Assembly: GCA_942159475.1 (NCBI GenBank)
Contig: OW804096.1
Location: forward strand, 133,724,941-133,788,940
Length of the DNA: 64,000 nucleotides
Direction of reading: 5' to 3'
Source of the DNA: Sthenelais limicola
Taxonomy: Eukaryota > Annelida > Polychaeta > Phyllodocida > Sigalionidae
Shown: piece after piece, positions 36,213 through 47,530 of the stretch
Layout: each line of letters starts with the position of its first letter
Numbering within the stretch: the first letter of the stretch is position 1
Translations under genes and position numbers: made by a program
Notes under the pieces: generated by a model
Seen by the model: the letters and a program-made list of their open reading frames with translations, nothing else
What the model was told of the DNA's origin: nothing
Database searches by the model: none

Positions 36213-37351
36213 TAGGGGTCCTCCACTAGGGAAAACCTTGTAAAAGACAAGTCTTATGTCTCTCAGACAAGGTGTATTTCAATGTCTTAACGTGTCTCTG
36301 ACTGAAAATCTCCTAGTGGAGGAGTGCACTAAGACACTGTCACAGACAATTTTCACTTGTCTTTGCAACGTCAAAAATATCAAATCATTTTGATTTTCTA
36401 AAAGACTTGTCTCGTGTCTGAGAGACTGAAGACATGGTGTCTTGTAGTGGAGTAGCTTCAAATAGTTGTCAGAGACAACTTTTCACGTTTGACCTAGTGC
36501 TCTACATTCCCTCAGCCAATCACATGCCTTGTTACAATGCACGTGCAACCCTCATGACACATCAAAACGTTACTGGGTCAATTTTTTCAAGTGTGCCAGA
36601 TTGGGGTGTGAGAGGGGCAATTTTCGAAAGTATTTCAAATGGTTCTTGAACACTGTGGCTGTGAAATATGGGTTTTATGCTTTCAGGAAAACCTGATTCC
36701 AACAAAATCGGAAAAATGATTCTGTCTTTTTGTGCTTTTTGAATATCTATGCTTACTTGTGATGCAAATTAAATCAGAGGCGCCAAATAGGGGGTAGTGG
36801 AAGTTGGGAGATCTCCTGATTTAGAGAATGTTTGGGCGGGAGGTAAATAAATGCACATTCAAACAACTTAACTAATTCGTGAAACCTTAATCAACAGACA
36901 GCTGCAACAAATTTCTGATCTTTATTACTTTATCATCATCACATACCCCTGAAACTAGTCGGGAAATAAACTTTCTATAGGTTGTTGATCCCGTTTCTAT
37001 AGAAACGCTTTTGTTGATCCCGTTTCTATAGAAACGCTAAGACAATTTGTCTCAGATATCTGAATACAGTGGAAGAGCTATTGTTTTAAAGTCACTGACA
37101 AGAAATGTGTGTTGGTGACAACCACTTTCCTGTCAGTGACTTTGTCTCTGACAGATTTTGCTAGTGGAGGAGTGGGCGATTCTGTGTCTAAGACAACGTC
37201 GGCGGGATGAGTTGTACAGTTAAGACAATGTTGTAAGGACCTCCTCCACTTAAAATCTTTGTCTCAAGCTTTAGGGTTTTGTTACAGACAGACTGGAATT
37301 TTTTCTTAAGACAATGTCAGTGACAAAAATTTCCCTAGTGGAGGACCCCTA
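36213..37351. mobile_element. PIF/Harbinger-like TIR element, 1.14 kb
   Basis: Ends TAGGGGTCCTCCACTAGGGA and its complement, with TTA target duplications at 36210-36212 and 37352-37354. The interior repeats TAGTGGAGGAGTG and GTGTCT-AGACA-type motifs several times, as if built from nested copies. No transposase frame. Superfamily is inferred from the 3 bp TTA duplication and end style. Confidence 0.8.
36982..37038. repeat. 28 bp tandem duplication
   Basis: TTGTTGATCCCGTTTCTATA plus AGAAACGCT occurs twice. Each unit contains the palindrome GTTTCTATAGAAAC. Lies inside the PIF-like element. Confidence 0.85.
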
Positions 37352-37354
37352 TTA

Positions 37355-38419
37355 GAGAAGAGCTACTCTACAAGAAAGAGGTTCTTCAGCCGGCACTATA
37401 AGAGTGTACACAGAGTGTGGGGTAATTATCTAGTTATGACCATACAATACTACAGTTATCACATTTCTTTGTCTTATCTCCCAATTAACCACCCACTTAA
37501 TATCTCATCCCAGGTTAATTTGCATAACAATTCCTTAATTACTGGATGAGTGGCACATAGTGATTAATTACTAAAGAGGTAATTAAGCTTATAGTTGAGT
37601 TGAGTACTATATGGGTCTGGCAGCTAGGACTGGATCAATTATTTTCTTTAAAAAAGAGAGAAATCTGTACAAGACGTTATTGGGATTTTTTAGAATAAAA
37701 GGTTGAGAGGATTGAACCTCTAGTTATTTCAATACAATTTTATCTGATTTTTTTATCTATCACAAATTACATGCACGAACAAATCCAAAAGAACATTTTA
37801 ATCTTAGAGATTTTCAAACAAAAAATCAGGTTCTTGGTTTCAGCATTTTGTAGGTCATTTTAAAATCCCAATGTACACCATGAATAAATTGATATGTGTC
37901 ATGTATGCAGTGATACAATAACAAAAAATCCAATCAGTCGGGAATGGCTACCCTGCCAGAAGAACAGCTAACGCTGAACTAGCCCTGGTAAAAAAGTAGA
38001 AAAAAAAAGAAAAACAAAGGCTCGGCTAATGCAAGTGCTCTATAGTACACCTCGGAAGCCAGTTCTACATTGCATTGTGGGAAATTGACACGTGACCACC
38101 GCCCCTGCACTCTCTGACTCTGACACTATAGATCTAAATGTACGCGCGCATGTCAGAGCAGATCTATACTTTGAAAGGGGATTGGAGACAGGGGGTGGCT
38201 GACTAGTGGCCCATATGGTAGGTTAAACAATTATAAAGGCCTTTAATTTAAATAGTATAATTATTGGTGTAAACTTAGGTGTAACTGACCATGTTTTTGC
38301 ACATTTGGGGTATTTTAAAATTTATATTCATTTCGACAGACGTTGTCATTCACATGACCCCCGCCGATACCCCCCCCCCCCCTTCCGAAAATAATATTTT
38401 TAGAAATATTATATATCTT
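37355..38419. other. gene-free stretch
   Basis: A moderately CpG-containing patch at 38085-38160 and a C12 run near 38370. No gene recognised. Confidence 0.35.
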
Positions 38420-38730
38420 TTTTTTTAAAAAAAATGTTGTGTTTCTGATTTATATAGCTGTAGCGTAGGGGGGGGGGGTAACCTTTTAAAAAAAATATTT
38501 GTTTAGAAACCACCTTCGAGGAACTGAAAAAAAATGTCTATTGGGTAAGAATAGTTGTTTTAAACAAAGAAATGTACATTTTAAGGGTTTCTGGTTAAGA
38601 AGAATTGTTTCCCTTCTTTAATTAGCATTTTGGGTAAAAATATCAGCCCCAAAATTAGGCATGTTTTTGTTTTACTTGGGTAGGGTTTTCTAGGTAGGGT
38701 GGGGCGGGGTAAATCGGAAACACACCTATA
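38420..38730. mobile_element. AGGCC-family MITE copy 4, decayed
   Basis: GTTGTGTTTCTGATTTATA at the left, a G10 tract, GAACTGAAAAAAAATGTC inside, and GGTAAATCGGAAACACACCT at the right. Outer GGCC ends are lost. Confidence 0.75.
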
Positions 38731-39190
38731 GTGGATTTAATCATAGGGTAATTTTAATCGAGATTTAATCAAACCAAGCTGACATAGTAAAGTTCCCTGT
38801 CCAAATATTATCCGATGAAAGAAGAGTGACTGATTTCATTTCGAGTTTGGGGTAGAATTAGACCCTCTCCACCACCTCCCCTGTATTTCCCTGTTCTCCA
38901 TTTTAGAATCATCAATGTATGGTGCAGTGTACAATATGGGGACCTCAGGGTGCAATATTTCACACCCGGCAAACATTCCCGGTGGCCATCCCAGCAATCC
39001 ATCTTCACCCCCATCTCATAGGTGGCGTTAATGGTCACATGACCCGCAGATAGATGCCGCTTTATCTTATCTTATCTTGGCGTCTTGTATTGTGGTTTCT
39101 TTTCGGGTGGTCTGCTTTCCAGGCGATTAAGCTGTCATGGTGGTTGGGAGAAAATTTGACACATGGGATCTTTCATTCCAGAACAGTACA
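38731..39190. other. gene-free stretch
   Basis: (TTATC)n run at about 39063-39078. The 76-codon minus frame is unrecognised. Confidence 0.35.
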
Positions 39191-39555
39191 AGGCCAAGAA
39201 AAAATTAGTGTTTCCGATTTATCTGGCTGAAAACTAGGTAGGGGGGGGGGGGGGTAACTATTTTTTTTTTGTTATTTTTTTTTGTTTGGAAACCACCTCC
39301 CAGGAACTGAAAAAAATGTCTTTTTCATAACAATAGTTGTTTTGAACATGGGACATGTGCCTTTTGACAGTTCCAGGTTAGGAAAACCCGTTTTCCTGCT
39401 TTTGTAAGCTTTTTTTGTCAAAAAATCCAAAAAAAGTAAGATATGATGGGGAAAAAGTCAGGTATGGTAAAAAAAATTTTAGGTAGGGTAAGGTTTTTCT
39501 AGGTAAGGGGGGGGGGGGGGGGTAAATCGGAAACACACCTATTTTTTTTTGGCCT
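39191..39555. mobile_element. AGGCC-family MITE copy 5
   Basis: Ends AGGCCAAGAAAA and TTTTTTTTTGGCCT. CAGTAC lies next to both ends, a candidate target duplication. Contains two long G tracts (about 39240-39254 and 39508-39522). Confidence 0.88.
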
Positions 39556-39759
39556 CAGTACTTCCACTCTCGTTGCTTCCACTCTCGTTGCTCAGAGTAA
39601 AAGTACTCTGAAATACAATTTTGTACCTGCGGCCCATGAAATAATACCTGCTAACAGAAACATTATAACGAAAAATAGACAAAATTGTTTTTTTTATTGA
39701 TTTGAGAAATAAAATATACCGGCACTCATTTGTTTAATGGTGTTTTTGGTTCCGCTCTT

Positions 39760-39970
39760 TTTAAATATATCCAAATTATGGATGTTTTGAGCAAAACTTT
39801 GGAGAATGCCGGTTGATCTTACTATAAAGCTTCATATTTATAAACAAATATTTATATTTTCTCTCGGTGGATTCTACTGCAAATCCTTAACCATATAACA
39901 CATAAATATATAACAGCAGCAGAATATTGTTAAATTCAGTCTTATGTATATACGTCAAAACAGGTCAATT
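39760..39970. repeat. old dispersed repeat, copy 1
   Basis: Contains AACAGCAGCAGAATATTG and neighbouring blocks also found at 44850-45380 and 62890-63160. Diverged; boundaries uncertain. Confidence 0.45.
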
Positions 39971-40098
39971 TGGTAAGACTTTTTTTTTTCTGGAAATTGC
40001 TGAGAAAAGCTTTTAACCCATCCATTAGATTCTGCAGCACTTAATTTAAATCCCCCCGCCCCCGCCCCCGTCTCCCCCCCCCTCCCACCCAAGGCACA

Positions 40099-40340
40099 GA
40101 TGGCTCAGATTTTCAGAAAATGTACAATTCGCCTTCACAAATCCTCTCAAATAACCCGAATTTAAGACAGAAATGAGCTTCAAAATGCAGTTTAACATAA
40201 CAGAACTGATACTTTAAATCAATGCGATACCAAATATACTCAGATATACCCCAAATTTATGATTTTTTAGCAGAATTTATAAAAAATTGCTAAATATGTA
40301 CAGCTGCCAATTGTACATTTTCTGAAAATCTGACCCAGAT
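40099..40340 (-). mobile_element. M-family MITE copy 21
   Basis: Reverse orientation, type B interior. AGA on both outer sides (CACAGATGG / CCCAGATG). A C-rich run precedes it (40052-40089). Confidence 0.92.
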
Positions 40341-40974
40341 GCAGGGGACGCCTTCCATTAATAAAACCTCTGTTAAGGTGTTTTAGTGCCAGCAGCCATC
40401 AATAGAGTTGTCCCTGAAGATCTGGGAACGTACTTAAAGACCGTACAGCTGGTTTTTGATCGTCGGGACCATAGTATATATAATCTCTCCTCTTGGACTA
40501 ATAAGGCTATAATAAAAAAAAGATAACATGTTGATCTCACTGTGGCAAATTTAAGTATAGGTCGAAACAGCTTGATTATACTTCTCCTATTTTGTCCTAC
40601 AGTTTACTAAATTATAGGCAATACGTATTGGGACTAGCCAAATGAAAAGCATCGTTGGATTGTTATTGGTTCTGTCCACTTGGGAGTCAATGATCATAAA
40701 TATTAATGACAGTTCTAGTGTGTCTAATCAACTAATATGAAATAAAGCTTCACTGTATTCTCGGTGGTGTAATCCAAAATCTGTCTAGAGATACAGTTCT
40801 CACAGTTGGATGAATAAGGATTCGAAATTATGTCAATACATCTGAGAAAAATGACCCGAGTATTGAACTCTGAAATCTAGGATAGCATTCAGGTTGTTAA
40901 ATGGATATTACTCAATCACGATGGTGTGTAGTATCTGCACACAAACAAACCAATATTTGAGGTGAGGCCAACAC
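40341..40974. other. gene-free stretch
   Basis: No supported feature seen. Confidence 0.4.
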
Positions 40975-41275
40975 AATAATAGGTGTGTTTCCGATTTACA
41001 CCCCGACCCCCACCCCACTACCTAGAAGAACCTCCCCCCACCTAAACAATCTTTTTTTATCATAATTTCATGCCTGATTTATTTATTTATTTTTCCCCAA
41101 AAAGCCAATAAAAGCAGGAAAACAGGTTTTCCTAACCAGAAACTGTCAAAAAGCAATATTGTAATAAAATTGACATTTGTTCAGTTCCTGGATGGTGGTT
41201 TCCTAAAAAAAAAAGAAAAAAAGAAAGAAAATCCAGCTAGGTAAATCGGAAACACATCTATTTTTTGTGTTGCCT
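40975..41275. mobile_element. AGGCC-family MITE copy 6
   Basis: Same orientation as copies 1 and 3. Ends AGGCCAACACAATAATAGG and TTTTTTGTGTTGCCT. Shortened interior. It directly abuts the PIF-like MITE at 41278. Confidence 0.85.
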
Positions 41276-41277
41276 AA

Positions 41278-41386
41278 AGGGCCTTGTCCACTAAGCCGAT
41301 TCTCATGCGACTTTGCGCCGCAGAGGACTCTATTGCACTAAGTTCGGTGAGAATCGCATGAGAATTGGCTTAGTGGACAAGGCACA
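41278..41386. mobile_element. small PIF-like MITE copy 1
   Basis: About 109 bp, ends AGGGCCTTGTCCACTAAGCC and complement; the long TIR (CCGATTCTCATGCGA) leaves a ~45 bp centre. Sister copy at 50109-50217. TAA precedes it; the right-hand duplication is not clean. Confidence 0.85.
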
Positions 41387-41579
41387 TTACATGCACGTGG
41401 AGTTATGTAGAGCTCTAGCTGTTATCTCCAGCATGTGAGAGTGCAGATTGTCCTATTGCATGGCCAGCTCAGGCTACCTCCTGTTGGTGGTGATGTTTTG
41501 TAGTTGTGGTAAATGAGCCAAAAGCGAGCCGGTTATTGTGTACAATACGCAGATTGGAGTGAGTACAACAATAGGGAAA

Positions 41580-42090
41580 TGTTGCGAGTACAATATAATT
41601 ATAGGGAAGTCAAGTAAAAAGTGGTGTCGTTTAATTTTGTTTTGTTTTAATGCTTTATTCATCACGACATTGTGTACAGCTTATACACTTTATCTCAGTA
41701 CATGATGATTTACATTATATAAGTGAAATATTTTCACGATACTAATTTTAGAAATATTAAAATACATAGAAGTACCACCACCTGCGCTGTGTCATATCAA
41801 TTCATAACAAACAAATTATCATTTGATAATTTAGACACATTAATCCTATTCATATATCTTGTTCGCTAATCTCTACGTCAACGACATAAGACACCTACAC
41901 AATTTCAATCACTCTATCTCATTATTTCCCATCACAGATTACAACAATGGGTTTGGGAGGTCCCACAGTTTTCCACTGTTGTGGAACTGGAAGATTTTCG
42001 AGTACAATATAATTATAGGAAAGTAAAGTAAAAATGGTGTTGTGCAAAGTGTTGCGAGTACAATGTAATTATAGGGAGATAGAATAGAAA
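41580..42090. repeat. direct repeats split by an insertion
   Basis: GCGAGTACAATATAATTATA and following AAGTAAAAA-type sequence occur at 41586-41632, 41998-42040 and 42052-42090. The block between the first two is the antisense insert at 41637-41990. Confidence 0.6.
41637..41990 (-). mobile_element. retroposed fragment with AAAAC tail
   Basis: On the minus strand the block ends GTCGTGATGAATAAAGC followed by ATTAAAACAAAACAAAATT, a poly(A) signal and A-rich tail like those at 7386 and 10592. Upstream boundary near 41990 is inferred from the interrupted local repeat. No coding frame. Confidence 0.5.
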
Positions 42091-42176
42091 TATTCTTTTT
42101 CAATCGTTCTTAATTTGATGATTCATCAAGATATATCATCCACAGGAGGCCAGAAGCCAATATACATGTATATATA

Positions 42177-42265
42177 AGATTAAGATTAAGATTAAGATTA
42201 AGATACTTTTATTTCCGAACTTGTCGCTTTCAGAGGGCATGACTCCAGCTAAGGGAGGTTTGCAA
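42177..42265 (-). mobile_element. CR1-like 3' end, (AATCTT)n tail
   Basis: On the minus strand: CCTCCC, GCTGGAG, then GGAAATAAAAGT and four to five AATCTT units. The layout matches the 3' ends at 45065-45225 and 61320-61425. Confidence 0.55.
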
Positions 42266-42707
42266 GCCTTCTGTTTATTACATTATTGTTTTAACAGTGG
42301 ACAATACCACAGTCGTTATGGACGAAGGTGGCTCACTGTTCTTTTTCATTTGTTTGTCTTTTACAATCGTATAATAAGTATTGAGCGTAGTAGTTCTCTT
42401 TGTGAATAATTTCTCAGTGATCTTAATTACCTTTTTGTTATAACAATTTCAACATGGAGTCTTGGGATATATAATATAATACCTTACTCAATGAAGTGTT
42501 ATTTGGACATTTACTAAACCTGATACTTCTCACTATCTTTACATCTATTCTACTTTATACTGGATATTTAATATCATTTTCAAAAGGGACAGTTGCTCAT
42601 CACCTCACCAGAAAGCTTTGAAGACGATACCCCTGGGAGGTATACTGTTTAGTATCGCTAGAAGGGTATCTACACTTCTAAGACAAGGTTAAAACCTGCT
42701 GATGATC
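42266..42707. other. gene-free stretch
   Basis: No supported feature seen. Confidence 0.4.
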
Positions 42708-42910
42708 CTAAGCTTGCACATGACCTGACCGTGACTTTAGTTTGGCAAGACCTTCCCGCTTCTGAAGGTCAAAGGCACGTAAAAGGAAGTAAAGGTCGCT
42801 AGCTCGTGGCTGTTGTGCGTGCACGTCACTTCTGGCAATTGACGTTGTGCCCCGGTACCCACACTCTAGCTCATTTCCGGTGACATTTCCCGCCATTTCC
42901 CGCTCACAGT
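42708..42910 (-). promoter_or_regulatory. CpG-richer promoter-like patch, possible first exon
   Basis: Contains two adjacent E2F-like TTTCCCGC motifs (42886-42894 and 42896-42903) and an ETS-like site (complement CCGGAAAT, about 42873-42880). CpG content is above that of its flanks. On the minus strand an ATG at 42896 in good context (GGGAAATGG) opens a 62-codon frame starting MAGNVTGNELECGYRG. I do not recognise the product, and no downstream exon or strong donor is evident. Housekeeping-type promoter is inference. Confidence 0.35.
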
Positions 42911-43119
42911 GAACACGCGGGATTCTGTGGATTCACTTGATTCCTGTTGTTTGACATTTGAATGCCTGAGGTTGAATAGTCAGCTTGTTCTGAAATGTTT
43001 TTATTATCGTTTTTTTTATAAAGTGTTATACTATTCCAATATTTGGACCGTGTACAACTCCAAATATACCAACTGAAAATAAGTAATATAAACCACATTT
43101 TCCTATGCCAAATCTTCAG

Positions 43120-43331
43120 TCTAGGTCCAAACCCACAGATCAGATAAGAATGGTATGTCAAAAATTGGACGCCTACTTCGCTAATCGTTTTCCCGGCCTA
43201 GGACTAGGTTTTTTTACGAGAATATAATGACATTTTGCGGACTTAATGGAATTATAATGGCACTTTGCAGTATGAGGCGAGAGGCTTTCCCTCCGTTGGA
43301 AGGGACTCTCTCATCTTTGGACCTACCTAGA
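43120..43331 (-). mobile_element. TCTAGG-family MITE copy 3
   Basis: Ends TCTAGGTCCAAACCC and GGACCTACCTAGACTG (right end carries a 4 bp duplication). Reverse orientation. Confidence 0.85.
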
Positions 43332-43412
43332 CTGTGTTCCAGATTCTGCTTCTCATTCTGCCCATACCTTTTAACAAGACAACCTTCAAGGCAAAGTGTT
43401 TCCTAATCCTAG

Positions 43413-44502
43413 TAGGCCATCAGCTGAGCCTCAGAATATGGCTAGAAAATGATTTTCGTTCCAGATTTTGGGCACTACTTTTTGACACCAGTTTCCAATT
43501 GCTAATACTATATATTATAATATCCCAAAAGTTCTCCATGATATTCGTGCCAGTTTTTGAGAAAATGAGCAATCAATCAGACAGTGCAAAGCCTATGGAG
43601 CTTATGGTCTGGCTTCATTTTTAATGGTAATTTTAATAGTCCATCATTTATTTGGTAAACGTTGAATTCTCGGTCCTACTAAATTTTTATGATTGATTCA
43701 AAATCTCCAGAATCTCCTGATTTCGAATCTGCCAATTTCCACTTTGTAATTTTTGAGGAATTTTAATTATTGACGTTTGAAAAAAAAAGTTAAAAAATTA
43801 AATAATTAATCAATGAATAAATTATCTAATGGGTTTAGAATCAAGTGACTGATATGAATTGATAGGAAATGATGTCCCCTAAAACTGTTTTTATTTGACC
43901 TAATATGTCAGTGCATTATTTTCAGAGTTATTTGCAAATTACCTCACGATTAATGACCTTTGACCTTGACCTTTATGAGGCATTTTGCTTATAACTCTGA
44001 AAATAATGCACTGACATCTTGGGTCAAAAGAAAACAATTTAAGGGCACAGTATTCTCTATTGATTGATATCAGTCACTTCATTCTAAATATAGAAGATAA
44101 TATTTTTTATTATTTATTTATTTAAATTTTTACATTTTATTTTCCAAACATGGAGAACTAAAATTCCTCAAAAGTTAGAAAGTTAAAAATGGCAGGTTCA
44201 GAATCAGAAGATTCCGGAGATCTGGAATCAATAAAAAAATCATTGGTATGACCGAAGATTCAACATTCATCAAATAAATGATGTTCTATTAAAATGACCA
44301 TTAAAATGAAGCCAGACCGTTGGCTCCATAGGCTTTGCACTGTCAGAAACAATGCCCAATTACTCAAAATCTGGCAGGAATTGCATGGAGAACTTTTGGG
44401 ATATTATAATATAGGGTATTAGCAATAGGAATCTGCTACTAAAAAGTAGTGCCCAAAATCCGGAACGAAAATCACTCTTTTGGGGTACAGCTGATGGCCT
44501 AT
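43413..44502. mobile_element. 1.09 kb palindromic (foldback) element
   Basis: The left arm from AGGCCATCAGCTGAGCC runs to about 43945 and is repeated inverted from about 43980 to AGCTGATGGCCT at 44500. Matching blocks in both arms include ATTTTCGTTCC, TTTTGGGCACTACTTTTT, TATTATAATATCCCAAAAG and GTCAGTGCATTATTTTCAGA. Arms are roughly 85-90% alike by eye. The frames at 43334-43624 and 44360-44605 are the two arms read in opposite directions, not genes. The loop carries nuclear-receptor-like sites. Confidence 0.85.
43954..43973. promoter_or_regulatory. DR1-type nuclear receptor site in the loop
   Basis: On the minus strand AGGTCAAAGGTCA is a perfect direct repeat with one-base spacing, preceded by an overlapping TCAAGGTCA extended half-site. 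Binding is inferred from sequence only. Confidence 0.45.
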
Positions 44503-44849
44503 AGCTGAGGGGCTTCCCTGACTTCAGTTTGAAGATTGATGAACAACAATATTTGTGATAATATTGTTCAGAAATGAATATTAACATCATGCACAGGAAC
44601 CACAATTATTTTCTTATTTGGACATTTATATTGCATGGCCTTCAAGTTTATTTAAGCAATTTCCATCAGGGACATTTCGATGTATTCCTATCCACTGAAG
44701 TTGTAGGTCTGTCTTCATGGGAAGTAATAACAATAGTAATTATTCTTTCCAAGTATTTCTACTCGAGGAAAAGTCAAGACACATAACTTTATCAAAGTGT
44801 TATTGCATTCATGCATGTATAGGAATTGTGAGATTCGTTTGACTATTTA
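44503..44849. other. gene-free stretch
   Basis: No supported feature seen. Confidence 0.4.
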
Positions 44850-45380
44850 AAGCTGTACTTACAGTTAACGTCAGTAAAAATCAAATACATTTTTCCTCTA
44901 TTCTTTTTCAACCCATCTGAATGTCATTTACCAAAATTCGGACGGCTTCTGTCGGGTTGTTTTTGCTACAACCAAATACCGAGTTCATAGTACATAACTG
45001 TAATCACAATCATGTTACATACCACTAAAATTTTATTCATTAAAACTTAACAGATATCAGAGACCCGACTTCAGTCAATGATTGCAAGCGGGATTGTCCT
45101 TTGCTCGAATTATTGTAAATTGACTGTGGGATCAGAATACCTCCCATCCTGCTGGAAACTTCCCTAGATCGCGGTCGAGAGCTGAATAAAAAGTATTTCA
45201 ATTCAATTCAATTCAATTCAATACAGAGCTTCTAAAAGTCCTTATATCTTATGATGATTTCCCTCATCGGCGGCTGTTTGCGCTCAAACGAATCTACTTC
45301 AAATTCGTGTATAAACATATGACAGCAGCAGAATATTGACCAATCCATTCCTATGCGTCATATTATGAGTAAATCTTTTG
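44850..45380. repeat. old dispersed repeat, copy 2, interrupted
   Basis: TTTTTCAACCCATCTGAATG and GACAGCAGCAGAATATTG blocks match 62890-63160. The CR1-like tail at 45065-45225 interrupts it. Confidence 0.5.
45065..45225 (+). mobile_element. CR1-like 3' end, (CAATT)n tail
   Basis: GGATCAGAATACCTCCCATC, GCTGGAAAC, then GCTGAATAAAAAGTATTT and five TCAAT units. Same layout as the 3' end of the element at 58490-61425. 5'-truncated, non-coding. Confidence 0.65.
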
Positions 45381-45548
45381 TGATAAACATGTAGCTAATT
45401 AAATCAACAAATATAGAAATAGATAGCACAGGACTGAGTGTCTTTACCTCACTTCCTTGGAAACCAAAGTCTCACCAACAGTCACTTAATTAACTCCGTT
45501 TATTTCAGATAAAGCTCACTTGCTCACATTGTTATCATTTATTAAATT

Positions 45549-45790
45549 TGAGGGTCAGATTTTCAGAAAATGTACAATTTACTTTCACCAATCCTCTCAA
45601 ATAACCCAAATTTCAGACGAAGATAAAGTTCAAAACACAGTTCAACCTAGCCAAACAGATTGCTAGAATCAATGCAATGCCGAATATTCTCGAATTTACC
45701 AAGTATTGACCAAATTGCAGCCTAATTTAGCCGAATTTACTAAATGTGTACAGCTGCCAATTGTACATTTTCTTAAAATCTGACCCTTAT
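45549..45790 (-). mobile_element. M-family MITE copy 22
   Basis: Reverse orientation, type A interior. Outermost base pair changed at both ends (GAGGGTCAG / CTGACCCTT). Confidence 0.92.
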
Positions 45791-46147
45791 AAGAAAATAC
45801 ACCATCTGTTATTCCCTCTTTCCATGATCGAACCTTGTCTAGTTATAGCTTCATAGCTATACTGGCTTTGGTGTCTTTTAAAAAAGAGTCAACCTCTTCC
45901 CGGCCAAAATATAGACCATTCGATGTATATATAGGAGTAGGAAACCATTATTCATATATATTGACATTTTCCTATGTCTATTTAGGCAGAAGCATGTGGT
46001 AGGTGAATGTGATAGGGGGAGGAATAAGGTTATTGGGAGGTTATATTGTGTAGGTGTGCTTCTGTTTACAGCTGGTTTACCTTTTTAACACCATTACCAG
46101 CTGGTGTATTATTATTACTATACACATCATGCACTGACTTTTTGTGT
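45791..46147. other. gene-free stretch
   Basis: No supported feature seen. Confidence 0.4.
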
Positions 46148-46395
46148 ATATGGGTCAGGTCGCCAGAATGTGTACAGTTGGCAGCTCTACACATTAAAAG
46201 AATTAGTAAATTCATCTAAATTAGGATAAAATGATAAATACTAGGTATATATAATATCTGAGTAGAGTTAGTATTGCGTTGGTTCATGAATTCTGTCGTG
46301 TTGAATTGAATCTGGAATCCCATATTTCTGTCTCAATTTTGGGTTGAAATAATTAGCGAAGGCAAATTGTACATTTCAGGTGACTTCACCCATAT
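46148..46395 (+). mobile_element. M-family MITE copy 23, variant ends
   Basis: Forward orientation. Left TGGGTCAGGTCGCCAGAATG; right CAGGTGACTTCACCCA, the variant TIR also found at the inner ends of copies 18 and 19. Interior diverged. Confidence 0.85.
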
Positions 46396-46839
46396 TCACT
46401 ATATATGACTCAGCTCACATATAGATGTGTGTCCTAAAGTAGAGAACTGTTTTGAAAAAGTGTGACCATGAGCAGGCGAAATAATTGGAGAAATCAGTAT
46501 AGATTTATATTTAAAAAACCAACGGAATAACATAGCCTAGGCCTCAGTAGGGATACGTAATTTATCAATATATTGGGAGGATTTCTAACTCCTTTCACTA
46601 CTGCTTTATAAATATTGTTCTCCTCGATCGATCATCAAAAGGCCATTACAATAAAGTAAAGAAAGTTTTCTAAGTGTTTATATAACAAATAATATTGTAT
46701 AATTAAAATATGGACTTATCATTGTCTGAGGAATGAGGAAAGGGAATATTAATTTCCCGTGTTTTGGTGGCTGGGCTTACACTTATACATAATAACTTTA
46801 TATTTTTGTACTTCATGCAAAGAAACTCAGAACCATGAT
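46396..46839. other. gene-free stretch
   Basis: No supported feature seen. Confidence 0.4.
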
Positions 46840-47086
46840 TATATGGGTCAGATTTTCAAAAAATGTACAATTGGCAGCTGTACTTATTTAGCAATTTTTT
46901 TTATAAATTCTGCTAAAAAATTATAAATTTTGGGTATATCTGAGTATATTTGGTATCGCATTGATTTAAAGTATCAGTTCTGTTATGTTAAACTGCATTT
47001 TGAAGCTCATTTCTGTCTTAAATTCGGGTTATTGGAGAGGATTTGTGAAGGCGAATTGTACATTTTTTGAAAATCTGAGCCATATA
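46840..47086 (+). mobile_element. M-family MITE copy 24
   Basis: Forward orientation, type B interior, TATA on both sides. TIRs carry compensated changes (TTTTCAAAAAATG / CATTTTTTGAAAA). Confidence 0.92.
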
Positions 47087-47264
47087 GAAAAAAAGGAGTG
47101 GAATTAGTGCTGTAAACGAGGAACAAGCAAAGGACTAAAGGCAAAATACAGAATGGGATTTTAGCATATTTGTGTGTCAGATGGCGGCGCAAAAGGGAAA
47201 TCGCCTAGCTATAGATTTATCCAACACAATATGATCTCATTATTTAACCTTTTCACATTAACAC

Positions 47265-47325
47265 GAAACGTATCACGAATGTGAAATTTGTCAATAAAAT
47301 TTTTGAAAAAAAAAAAGAAGTCAGC
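47265..47325 (+). repeat. retroelement 3' tail remnant
   Basis: CGAAACGTATCACGAATGTG, GTCAATAAAATTTTTG and an A11 run. Same tail on the minus strand at 8590-8640. Confidence 0.55.
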
Positions 47326-47530
47326 AGCCTGTTTCGCTTGGGTTGAAATGAGCTATAGACTCGGTATTATTTCGGTTTTACCCATAGCAAAATTAACAGC
47401 ATTTACCACAAATGCACAAAGATTCAGTTTTGAAATGATTTTAGTATAATGGAACAAATTCTCAAGAATCATTAACATTTCAAAGTATGCAATTGATTGT
47501 CATATCTAGCCTGATTGTACATAAACTGTA

